64,000 bases of DNA, taken from NCBI RefSeq assembly GCF_025200925.1, contig NZ_CP104174.1:6944001-7008000 (forward strand). Direction: 5' to 3'. The stretch is from Bradyrhizobium sp. CB1015 (GTDB lineage Bacteria > Pseudomonadota > Alphaproteobacteria > Rhizobiales > Xanthobacteraceae). The position numbers and the translations under genes are program-made. The notes beneath the pieces were generated by a model. It was not told where the DNA came from. It made no database searches and saw nothing but the letters and a program-made list of their open reading frames with translations. Of this stretch, positions 56,527 through 64,000 are shown piece after piece; positions within the stretch are counted from its first letter, which is position 1, and every line of letters starts with the position of its first letter.

Positions 56527-57024
56527 ATGTCCAAATCCGGTCCCATCTTCAAGCCCGGTCCCATCAGCGCAAAGCCGCTCGGGATCCTGCTCGACGACGT
56601 CTTCGCCGAAGCCTATGCCAAGCAGGGCTTTGCGGCGCGCGAGCTGGTGACGCGGTGGGCGCAGATCGCGGGGCCGGAGATCGCGGCCCATGCCGAGCCG
56701 CTCAAGATGCAATGGCCGCGGCCGGTCGAGGGTCAGCCGCAGGAGCCGGCAACGCTGGTGCTGCGGGTCGAGGGACCGATGGCGCTGGAGATCCAGCACT
56801 CGGCCGACGTGATCCTGGAGCGGGTCAACCGCTTCTTCGGCTGGAGCGCGGTCGGCAAGCTCGCCTTCCGCCAGGCCCCCTTGTCGCGGCCCCAGGTCCG
56901 GAAGCGGCCCGGCCCGCCGGACCCCAAGGCCGTCGCCAAGGTGGCGGAGAACCTGACCGACATCGAAGATGAAGAACTGAAGACGGCGCTGGCGCGTCTC
57001 GGGGCCGCCATCAAGCGAAATTGA
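56527..57024 (+). CDS. DUF721/DciA-family protein
   Basis: The 165-residue protein begins MSKSGPIFKPGPISAKPLGI and carries the DUF721 core: VTRWAQIAGPEIAAHAEPLK, followed by TLVLRVEGPMALEIQHSADV and ILERVNRFFGWSAVGKLAFR, a KH-like fold shared with DciA helicase loaders. The C-terminal part is charged and probably flexible. Its position in the order mutY-DUF721-dsbA-smc is one I associate with Rhizobiales. Whether it loads DnaB here is not shown. Confidence 0.85.
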   Translation: MSKSGPIFKPGPISAKPLGILLDDVFAEAYAKQGFAARELVTRWAQIAGPEIAAHAEPLKMQWPRPVEGQPQEPATLVLRVEGPMALEIQHSADVILERVNRFFGWSAVGKLAFRQAPLSRPQVRKRPGPPDPKAVAKVAENLTDIEDEELKTALARLGAAIKRN

Positions 57025-57151
57025 GCCTCATTTCGCGGCCATTCTGGACCTGTCCGTAGCGCCCACCATTGCCTCAGGCGACGTTTCGAGCTAGCGACAG
57101 GCCGCCCGCAGGGGAACCTCGGGCAAACATTGCCAATCCCGGGAGCCGACC

Positions 57152-57808
57152 TTGATCATCACCCGCCGCGCCTTCACCACGATGCTGTCGCTGACCGGGC
57201 TTGCCGCGTTCGCCGGGCTCTCGCCGCTGCGGTTCATCTCGGAAGCGATGGCGCAGTCGGCCGCCGATGTGGCCAAGCCGGTGTCGCTGCCCGACATGGC
57301 GCTCGGCCCGAAGGACGCCGCCGTCACCATCACCGAATACGCCTCGATGACCTGCCCGCACTGCGCCGCCTTCAACGAGCAGGTGTTCCCGAAGATCAAG
57401 AAGGAATACATCGACACCGGCAAGGTGCGTTACATCTTCCGCGAGTTCCCGCTCGACATCAAAGCCGCCGCCGGCTCGATGCTGTCGCGCTGCATTGCCA
57501 AGGACGACGCGCCGAAATACTTCGCGGTCACCGACATGCTGTTCCGCCAACAGAACGACTGGGTGGTGAAGAACACCACCGAGACCCTGACGCGGATCGG
57601 CAAGCAGGCCGGCCTCACCCAGCAGCAGGTCGAGGCCTGCCTGAAGGACCAGGCGCTGCTCGACAAGATCGCCGCCGACCAGAAATACGCCAGCGACGTG
57701 CTCAAGGTGGATTCGACGCCGACCTTCTTCATCAACGGCGAGAAGATCAAGGGCGAAGCCTCGTTCGAGGAGTTCGCCAAGAAGATCAACCCGCTTCTGA
57801 AGAGCTGA
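57152..57808 (+). CDS. DsbA-family thiol oxidoreductase with Tat-like signal
   Basis: The 218-residue protein has a thioredoxin-fold core with the C-P-H-C active site in YASMTCPHCAAFNEQVFPKI, and the cis-Pro region VDSTPTFFINGEKIKG. The N-terminus MIITRRAFTTMLSLTGLAAF contains TRRAF, a twin-arginine-like motif, followed by a hydrophobic stretch and an AMAQSA cleavage site. Export by Tat, after folding, would be unusual for a disulfide oxidase, but the Sec pathway cannot be excluded. It lies between the DUF721 gene and smc. Confidence 0.92.
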   Translation: MIITRRAFTTMLSLTGLAAFAGLSPLRFISEAMAQSAADVAKPVSLPDMALGPKDAAVTITEYASMTCPHCAAFNEQVFPKIKKEYIDTGKVRYIFREFPLDIKAAAGSMLSRCIAKDDAPKYFAVTDMLFRQQNDWVVKNTTETLTRIGKQAGLTQQQVEACLKDQALLDKIAADQKYASDVLKVDSTPTFFINGEKIKGEASFEEFAKKINPLLKS

Positions 57809-58025
57809 TTCGCTCGTCAAGATCCTGATTCGCATCTCGAAAGCCGTAGCTTTCCCGGCATAAATCCCTTGGGAAAAGCGGCTTTCGCCGGTTGCCCTCG
57901 CGGCGCACCGCGGCCATTGTCCAGCCGCATGAGGCGCCTCGCGCGACTCGCCCGGATAGCGACATTGCCTTCCATGGTATTGTCCCGGCAGGGGGATTCG
58001 CGCCTGCCAACAGAGATGCGTGCTT

Positions 58026-61000
58026 ATGAAAATCACCCGCCTGCGACTTCACGGCTTCAAGTCCTTCGTTGAGCCCACGGACTTCGTCATCGAGCCCGGC
58101 CTGACCGGCGTGGTCGGCCCCAATGGTTGCGGCAAGTCGAATCTCGTCGAAGCGCTGCGCTGGGCGATGGGCGAGACCTCCTACAAGTCGCTGCGCGCCG
58201 CCGACATGGACGCGGTGATCTTCGCCGGCTCCGGCAACCGTCCGGCGCGCAACCATGCCGAAGTGACGATGACGATCGACAATGCCGATCGCACCGCCCC
58301 GGCGGCGATGAACGACAGCCAGATCCTCGAAATCTCCCGCCGCATCGAGCGCGAGGCTGGCTCGGTCTACCGCATCAACGGCCGCGACGTACGCGCCCGC
58401 GACGTGCAGATCCTGTTTGCGGACGCCGCCACCGGCGCGCGCTCGCCCGCCCTCGTCCACCAGGGCAAGATCGGCGAGATCATCCAGGCCAAGCCCGAGC
58501 AGCGCCGCCGCGTGCTGGAAGACGCCGCCGGCGTCGCCGGCCTGCATGCCCGCCGTCACGAGGCCGAGCTGCGGCTGAAGGCCGCCGAAACCAACCTCAC
58601 CCGCGTCGAGGACGTGATCGGCCAACTCTCCGGCCAGATGGAAGGCCTGAAGAAGCAGGCCCGCCAGGCTGTGCGCTATCGCGAGGTCGCCGCCAAGGTC
58701 CGCAAAGCCGAAGCGACACTGTTCCATCTGCGCTGGATTGGCGCCCATGCCGACGTCAACGAGTCCGGCCAGACCCACGACCTCGCCGTGCGCGAGATGG
58801 CCGAGCGCACCCAGCACCAGGCCGAAGCCGCCCGCATCCAGGCGATCCGCGCCGCCGAGATGCCGGCGCTGCGCGATGCCGAAGCGCGCGCTGCGGCCGG
58901 CCTGCAGCGCCTGACCAATGCACGCGAGCAGCTCGACCGTGAGGAAGAGCGCGCCAAGGAGCGCGTCGCCGAGCTCGAGCGCCGCCTCGCCCAGTTCGAG
59001 GGCGACATCTCCCGCGCCCAGCAGCAGACCATGGACGCGGACGTCGCGCTGCAGCGGCTCGACACGGAAGATGCCGAGCTGAAGGAAGAGATCAAGTCGC
59101 GCGTCGAGAAGCGCTCCGGCGTCGACGAGCGCGTCGCCGAAGCCGAAGCGGTGCTGACCGAGACCGAGCAGCGCTTCGCCGAGCTCACCACCGCGCTCGC
59201 CGACCTCACCGCCAAGCGCAATCAGTTAGAGGCCAACGTCCGCACCCACCGCGACAAGCTCGCCCGTCTCGACCGGGAGATCGCGAACGTCGCGGCGGAA
59301 GAGCAGAAGCTCACCGAGGCGACCGGCGGCTTCGGCGATCTCGACGAGCTGACCGCGCTGGTCGAGACCGCCGAACAGACGCTGGCCGCGTCCGAAGCCG
59401 CGGCACAGGCGAGCGAAGCCGCGCACGTCGCCGCCCGCCAGACGCTGGAATCCTCGCGCTCGCCGCTGGTCGAAGCCGACAAGCGCGTGCAGCGGCTCGA
59501 GACCGAGGCGCGCACGATCTCCAAGATCGTCAACGGCGAGACCAAGAATTTGTGGCCGCCGATCATCGACGGCATCACCGTCGACAAGGGCTTTGAAAAG
59601 GCGATCGGCGCCGCGCTCGGCGACGACCTCGATGCGCCGATCGATCCGTCGGCGCCGATGCGCTGGACCAATGTCGGACACACCGAGGGTGATCCGGAGC
59701 TGCCCGAAGGCGCCGTTCCGCTCTCCAACCATGTGCAGGCACCGGCCGAGCTGGCGCGCCGCCTGGCGCAAATCGGCGTGGTGCCGCGCGAGCGCGGTGC
59801 CGAGCTGGTGTCGCAGCTCAAGACCGGCCAGCGGCTGGTCTCGCCCGAGGGCGACGTCTGGCGCTGGGACGGCTTCGTCGCCGCGGCGCACGCGCCGACC
59901 GGCGCCGCGCGGCGCCTCGCCGAGCGCGCCCGGCTCGTCGACATCGAGAACGAGCTGGAGCAGGCCCGCATCGACGCGCAGATCAAGCGCCAGGCGCTGG
60001 AGAACGCCGAGTCCGAGCTGCAGATGGCAGCGAGCACCGAAGGCGCCAGCCGCGAAGCCTGGCGTGCCGCGCAGCGCGAGCTGAACATCGCGCGCGAGCG
60101 TCACGCCAATGCCGAGCGCGAGATCAGCCGCCACGCCGCGCGCAAGGCGACGCTGTCGGAAGCGCACAGCCGCCTCGCCGCCGACCGCGCCGAGGCCGAG
60201 GCCGCCTACGAATACGCCCAAGCCGGCATCGGCGAGTTGCCCTCGAGCGAGGATACCGAGACCCAGCTCGCCGCCGTCCGCAGCGACATCGAAGGCCAAC
60301 GCCGCATGGCCGCCCAGGTTCGCGCCGAGGCGCAGGCGCTGGCACGCGAAGCCGAGCTCGCCGATCGCCGCGTGCAGGCGATCCTCGCCGAGCGCACCGA
60401 GTGGCAAAACCGCAAGGAGAGCGCGGCCTCCCACATCGACACCATCCAGGCCCGTATCGCCGAGCTCACGATCGAGCGCAGCGAGCTCGAGAACGCCCCG
60501 GCCGTGTTCGCCGAGAAGCGCAGCGCGCTGATCACCGAGATCGAATACGCCGAGAACGACCGCCGCATGGCCGCCGACGCGCTCGCCACCGCGGAAACCG
60601 CGATGGCCGAGACCGACCGTGTCGCCAAGCTGACGCTCGAAGCCCTGTCGAGTGCCCGCGAGGCCACCGCCCGCGCCGAGGAGCGCATGGAAGGCGCCCG
60701 CCGCCGGCTGGAGGACATCGAGCGCGAGATCCGCGACATGCTCGAGGTCGAGCCGCAGGCCGTCGCCGGCCTTGCCGAGATCGAGCCCGGCGCGGAGCTG
60801 CCGCCGCTGCACGAGATCGAGGAGGACCTCGAGAAGATGCGCCGCGATCGCGAGCGCCTCGGCGCCGTCAATCTGCGCGCCGAGGAAGAGTTGCGCGAGG
60901 TCGAGACCCAGCACACCGGCCTCGTCACCGAGCGCGACGACCTGGTCGAAGCCATCAAGCGGCTGCGCCAGGGTATCCAGAGCCTCAACAAGGAAGCCCG

Positions 61001-61490
61001 CGAGCGGCTCCTGACCTCCTTCGACGTCGTCAACAACCACTTCAAGCGCCTGTTCGTCGAGCTGTTCGGCGGCGGCGAGGCAGCGCTGCACCTGATCGAG
61101 AGCGACGACCCCTTGGAAGCCGGCCTCGAGATCATCGCCAAGCCGCCGGGCAAGAAGCCGCAGACGCTGTCGCTGCTTTCGGGCGGCGAGCAGGCGCTGA
61201 CCGCGATGGCGCTGATCTTCGCGGTGTTCCTCACCAACCCTTCGCCGATCTGCGTGCTGGACGAAGTCGACGCGCCGCTCGACGACCACAACGTCGAGCG
61301 CTACTGCAACCTTCTCCACGAGATGACGGGCTCGACCGACACGCGCTTCATCATCATCACGCACAACCCGATCACCATGGCGCGGATGAACCGGCTGTTC
61401 GGCGTCACCATGGCCGAGCGCGGCGTCTCGCAGCTGGTGTCGGTGAGCCTGCAAGAGGCGGTGGACATCCTCGACCAGAACGTGGCGTGA
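58026..61490 (+). CDS. smc: Chromosome segregation ATPase SMC
   Basis: SMC organises and segregates the chromosome with ScpA and ScpB. The 1154-residue protein has the Walker A region GVVGPNGCGKSNLVEALRWA near residue 30, long coiled coils (about 170-490 and 660-1000) and a globular hinge around residues 500-640. The signature TLSLLSGGEQALTAMALIFA is followed by Walker B PICVLDEVDAPLDDHNVERY. The start is the ATG at 58026 (MKITRLRLHGFKSFVEPTDF). Codon usage and length are normal. It ends just before a family A repeat. Confidence 0.97.
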   Translation: MKITRLRLHGFKSFVEPTDFVIEPGLTGVVGPNGCGKSNLVEALRWAMGETSYKSLRAADMDAVIFAGSGNRPARNHAEVTMTIDNADRTAPAAMNDSQILEISRRIEREAGSVYRINGRDVRARDVQILFADAATGARSPALVHQGKIGEIIQAKPEQRRRVLEDAAGVAGLHARRHEAELRLKAAETNLTRVEDVIGQLSGQMEGLKKQARQAVRYREVAAKVRKAEATLFHLRWIGAHADVNESGQTHDLAVREMAERTQHQAEAARIQAIRAAEMPALRDAEARAAAGLQRLTNAREQLDREEERAKERVAELERRLAQFEGDISRAQQQTMDADVALQRLDTEDAELKEEIKSRVEKRSGVDERVAEAEAVLTETEQRFAELTTALADLTAKRNQLEANVRTHRDKLARLDREIANVAAEEQKLTEATGGFGDLDELTALVETAEQTLAASEAAAQASEAAHVAARQTLESSRSPLVEADKRVQRLETEARTISKIVNGETKNLWPPIIDGITVDKGFEKAIGAALGDDLDAPIDPSAPMRWTNVGHTEGDPELPEGAVPLSNHVQAPAELARRLAQIGVVPRERGAELVSQLKTGQRLVSPEGDVWRWDGFVAAAHAPTGAARRLAERARLVDIENELEQARIDAQIKRQALENAESELQMAASTEGASREAWRAAQRELNIARERHANAEREISRHAARKATLSEAHSRLAADRAEAEAAYEYAQAGIGELPSSEDTETQLAAVRSDIEGQRRMAAQVRAEAQALAREAELADRRVQAILAERTEWQNRKESAASHIDTIQARIAELTIERSELENAPAVFAEKRSALITEIEYAENDRRMAADALATAETAMAETDRVAKLTLEALSSAREATARAEERMEGARRRLEDIEREIRDMLEVEPQAVAGLAEIEPGAELPPLHEIEEDLEKMRRDRERLGAVNLRAEEELREVETQHTGLVTERDDLVEAIKRLRQGIQSLNKEARERLLTSFDVVNNHFKRLFVELFGGGEAALHLIESDDPLEAGLEIIAKPPGKKPQTLSLLSGGEQALTAMALIFAVFLTNPSPICVLDEVDAPLDDHNVERYCNLLHEMTGSTDTRFIIITHNPITMARMNRLFGVTMAERGVSQLVSVSLQEAVDILDQNVA

Positions 61491-61500
61491 TGTCTGTGGC

Positions 61501-61589
61501 GTCATTCCGGGGCTCGCGCAGCGAGAACCCGGAATCTCGCGCTACAATCTCGAAGTTCCGGGTTCGCGCTACGCGCGCCCCGGAATGAC
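61501..61589. repeat. Palindromic repeat, family A
   Basis: GTCATTCCGGGGCTCGCGC and GCGCGCCCCGGAATGAC arms with inner AACCCGGAATCTCG / CGAAGTTCCGGGTT. It lies 10 bp after the smc stop and ends 11 bp before the Rsm22-like gene. Confidence 0.88.
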
Positions 61590-61600
61590 GGTGGGTAAAC

Positions 61601-62578
61601 ATGATCTCCCCCACCCTCCCCGCCGAACTGAAAGCCGCCCTCGATGGCAAGCTGCAGGGCTTCTCCCGCACCGACGCGGCACAGCGCTCGCAGAAGATCT
61701 CGACCGCCTATCGCGCCGGCGGCACCTCCGGCACGATCAAGTCGGCGGCCGATGCCCTCGCTTATGCGCTGGCGCGCATGCCCGCGACCTACGCGGCGGT
61801 GGCGGCCAGCCTCAATGCGCTCACCGAGATCGCGCCTGATCTCGCCCCGGAAACATTGCTCGACGTCGGCGCAGGCCCGGGCACCGCCAGCTGGGCGGCC
61901 GCGGAAGCCTTTCCGTCGCTGCGGGATTTTACGTTGCTCGATGCCAATGCCACGCTGAGCCGGCTCGCGCTCGAACTGGCACGCGACAGCACGCGTCTCG
62001 CGGACTTCCGCTATCTGCCCGGCGATGCCGGCGGCAATCTCGCTGAAGTCTCGCAAGCCGATCTCGTCATCGCCAGCTACGTTATCAATGAGCTCGACGA
62101 GGCCGATCAGCGCAAGCTCGCAGAAGCCATGTGGGCCAAAGCGCGCCACGCGCTGGTCGTGATCGAGCCCGGCACGCCCGCCGGCTATGCCCGCAGCCTC
62201 GCCCTGCGGCAGCAGCTGATCGCAGCTGGCGCCTTCGTCGCCGCCCCCTGCCCGCACGAAAAACCCTGCCCGCTCATCGCGCCCGACTGGTGCCATTTCA
62301 GCCAGCGCCTGCCCCGGTCGCAGGCGCACCGCCAGATCAAGGGCGCCGAGGTGCCGTTCGAGGACGAGCGCTTCATCTACGTCGCACTGACCCGCACCCC
62401 GCCCGCCAAACGCGCCGCGCGCGTTCTGGCGCCGCCGGACGTCGGCAAGGCCGAGATCGCGGCCAAGCTCTGCACGGAGGATGGTGTCGCGCCGGTAAAA
62501 GTCCCGCGGCGCGACAAGGCAGCCTATGCCGGCGCCCGGCGCTGGCGCTGGGGCGATGCCGTCATGTCCGAAAGTTAA
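61601..62578 (+). CDS. Rsm22-like small-subunit methyltransferase family protein
   Basis: The 325-residue protein has the Rsm22 pattern: an N-terminal helical region ending ALAYALARMPATYAAVAASL, and the AdoMet motif LLDVGAGPGTASWAAAEAFP. LVIASYVINELDEADQRKLA, VVIEPGTPAGYARSLALRQQ and APCPHEKPCPLIAPDWCHFS follow, the last carrying the conserved Cys-rich motif. Mitochondrial Rsm22 is associated with the ribosomal small subunit and proposed to be a methyltransferase; bacterial function is unproven. It follows smc after a repeat. Confidence 0.88.
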   Translation: MISPTLPAELKAALDGKLQGFSRTDAAQRSQKISTAYRAGGTSGTIKSAADALAYALARMPATYAAVAASLNALTEIAPDLAPETLLDVGAGPGTASWAAAEAFPSLRDFTLLDANATLSRLALELARDSTRLADFRYLPGDAGGNLAEVSQADLVIASYVINELDEADQRKLAEAMWAKARHALVVIEPGTPAGYARSLALRQQLIAAGAFVAAPCPHEKPCPLIAPDWCHFSQRLPRSQAHRQIKGAEVPFEDERFIYVALTRTPPAKRAARVLAPPDVGKAEIAAKLCTEDGVAPVKVPRRDKAAYAGARRWRWGDAVMSES

Positions 62579-62713
62579 TTGTGCTGGCCGTGCCTGCCTT
62601 GAACTCGAACGGTTCCTGATCCGACCAAGTCTTACCTTCCCGCGCCGGGCTCTCATCCTGCATCAATTTGGTCTACCCTAGCGCCCGCCTTCTTTCCTCT
62701 TCAGGAGTTCTCC

Positions 62714-63274
62714 ATGTCGACCGGCTGGATCGTTCTCGGCGTCATCGTCGTCCTCGTGCTGTTCGCCTTCAGCGCCTACAACCGCCTGGTGGCGCTGAGC
62801 CAGCGCGTCGGCCAGGCCTTTGCCGATATCGACGTGCAGCTCAAGCAGCGCCACGACCTGGTCCCGAACCTGGTCGAGACCGTGAAGGGCTATGCCTCGC
62901 ATGAGCGCGGCACGCTCGACGACGTCATCAAGGCGCGCAATTCGGCGATGTCGGCGCAGGGCCCGGCGCAGGTGTCCGCGGCCGAGACCCAGCTGTCCGG
63001 CGCGCTCGGCCGGCTGATCGCGCTGTCGGAGGCCTATCCGGACCTCAAGGCCAACGCCAATTTCCAGCAGCTCGCATCCGAGCTTTCCGACCTCGAGAAC
63101 AAGATCGCAGCCAGCCGCCGCTTCTTCAACAACGCGGTCCAGGAATACAACACCGGCATCCAGCAGATGCCCGTAGCGCTGTTCGCCGGCATGTTCGGCT
63201 TCACCAGGAAGGACTTCTTCGATCTCGGCACCAGCCGCACCGAGGTCGAGGCTGCGCCGCAGGTGAAGTTCTGA
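62714..63274 (+). CDS. LemA-family protein
   Basis: The 186-residue protein starts with the membrane anchor TGWIVLGVIVVLVLFAFSAY and continues NRLVALSQRVGQAFADIDVQ and LKQRHDLVPNLVETVKGYAS, the LemA signature, then AYPDLKANANFQQLASELSD. LemA proteins are envelope-associated and of unclear function. The following gene encodes an M48 protease 32 bp downstream, a common pairing of lemA with an HtpX-like peptidase. Confidence 0.92.
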   Translation: MSTGWIVLGVIVVLVLFAFSAYNRLVALSQRVGQAFADIDVQLKQRHDLVPNLVETVKGYASHERGTLDDVIKARNSAMSAQGPAQVSAAETQLSGALGRLIALSEAYPDLKANANFQQLASELSDLENKIAASRRFFNNAVQEYNTGIQQMPVALFAGMFGFTRKDFFDLGTSRTEVEAAPQVKF

Positions 63275-63306
63275 TTTGAGCCGATAGGCCGGCAGGGCAC
63301 CGCGTC

Positions 63307-64000
63307 ATGGCCGCGTATGGTCTCTACACGCACATCGCATCGAACAAGTTTCGTTCGATGCTGCTGCTCGCCGGCCTGTTCGCGCTGGTCTATGTGCTGG
63401 TCTATGCCGGCGCGCTGGTGGCCGAGGTCGTCATCAACGGCGACGGCACGGTCGCCTATTATCTGAGCCGGGCCTTCGCTGACCTGCTCAAGGCTGCGCC
63501 CTTCGCGACCCTTGCGGCGATCGGCTGGATCGCGATTGCCTATTTCTTCCACCAGTCGATGATCGATGCCGTGACCGGCGGCCACGACGTCACCCGGCAG
63601 GAGGAGCCGCGGCTCTATAATCTGCTGGAAAACCTCTGCATCTCGCGCGGCATCACCATGCCGAAGCTGAAGATCATGGAGAGCCCGGCGCTGAATGCGT
63701 TCGCGACCGGCCTCAATCCACGGCAATATTCCATCACGGTCACCACCGGCCTCCTCGATGCCCTCGACGACAAGGAGATCGAGGCGGTGCTGGGCCACGA
63801 GCTGACCCACATCAAGAACGGCGACGTGCAGCTCATGGTGGTGGCCGTCATCATCGCCGGCGTGGTCGGCTTCTTCGGCGAATTGTTCTTCCGCCTGTTC
63901 ACGAATCTCAACTGGAGCTCGGGCTCCGGCGGCTCGTGGTCATCAGGCTCCTCCTCGTCGTCGCGGTCGTCCTCGTCGTCGAGCGACAGCAAGAGCTCCG
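63307..64000 (+). CDS. M48 family metalloprotease (HtpX-like), 3' end outside window
   Basis: About 231 codons are visible from the ATG at 63307 (MAAYGLYTHIASNKFRSMLL). Two N-terminal membrane helices are followed by NLCISRGITMPKLKIMESPA, LNAFATGLNPRQYSITVTTG and the zinc motif HELTH in AVLGHELTHIKNGDVQLMVV. The next hydrophobic segment precedes a Ser/Gly-rich low-complexity stretch (SSGSGGSWSSGSSSSS and on) that runs to the window edge. The family removes misfolded membrane proteins. The missing C-terminus carries the third zinc ligand. Confidence 0.92.
   Translation, partial: MAAYGLYTHIASNKFRSMLLLAGLFALVYVLVYAGALVAEVVINGDGTVAYYLSRAFADLLKAAPFATLAAIGWIAIAYFFHQSMIDAVTGGHDVTRQEEPRLYNLLENLCISRGITMPKLKIMESPALNAFATGLNPRQYSITVTTGLLDALDDKEIEAVLGHELTHIKNGDVQLMVVAVIIAGVVGFFGELFFRLFTNLNWSSGSGGSWSSGSSSSSRSSSSSSDSKSS

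Noticed and set aside
59226..61505. 759-codon open frame antisense to smc
   Set aside because: High GC leaves the opposite strand open; the product is low-complexity Leu/Gly/Arg/Asp-rich with no family pattern, while smc on the other strand is complete.

Overview
This window reads as a chromosomal segment of an alphaproteobacterium of the Bradyrhizobium type (Nitrobacteraceae/Xanthobacteraceae). The evidence is the high GC content, a CcrM methyltransferase, DUF1236, DUF1127 and DUF2007 proteins, electron transfer flavoprotein-ubiquinone oxidoreductase, the gene order mutY / DUF721 / DsbA-like / smc, and many palindromic intergenic repeats. The genus is inferred from gene content. I see no rRNA, tRNA, insertion sequence, phage or CRISPR array.

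Layout. 1-8.4 kb: end of a membrane spermidine-synthase-like gene, a CrtI/PYROXD2-like oxidoreductase, an Flp pilin, prmA, aminopeptidase P and a Bcr/CflA-type exporter. 8.4-19.4 kb: pyruvate phosphate dikinase with a basic Lys/Ala/Pro tail, a DUF3096 protein, a DUF1236 protein, glyQ-glyS, an S49 protease, a TrmN6-like methylase with a DUF2007 gene, and a polyprenyl diphosphate synthase. 19.9-32.9 kb: an HxlR regulator coupled to a ketoacyl-ACP synthase, a LysE exporter with an alpha/beta hydrolase, ispE, a TPR protein, ETF-QO, a family-4-like uracil-DNA glycosylase, a membrane glycosyltransferase-like protein, RNase HII and a PA0069-type radical SAM protein.

33.0-41.2 kb is the most unusual block. 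Phosphoketolase, acetate kinase, a 642-residue protein with a PhoU/DUF47-like C-terminal half, and a PPDK-like protein that stops after its phosphohistidine domain lie head to tail. A convergent RMD1-family gene follows. A FixK2/FNR-type box lies 94 bp before the phosphoketolase start. I read this as a probable microoxic acetyl-phosphate/ATP module with an orphan phosphotransfer pair whose final acceptor is unknown.

41.5-55 kb: a GT2-like protein, a MarR-GNAT fusion with its own palindromic operator, moaB, a YpfJ-type metalloprotease, ccrM with three GAGTC sites around its start and a CtrA-like site upstream, two GSTs, a chemoreceptor, a LysR regulator divergent from an NTF2-like gene, a flavin monooxygenase and a thioesterase. 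55-64 kb: mutY, DUF721/DciA, a DsbA-like oxidoreductase, smc, an Rsm22-like methyltransferase, lemA and the start of an M48 protease.

Most intergenic gaps longer than about 80 bp hold imperfect palindromic repeats of several recurring families, often next to operon ends.
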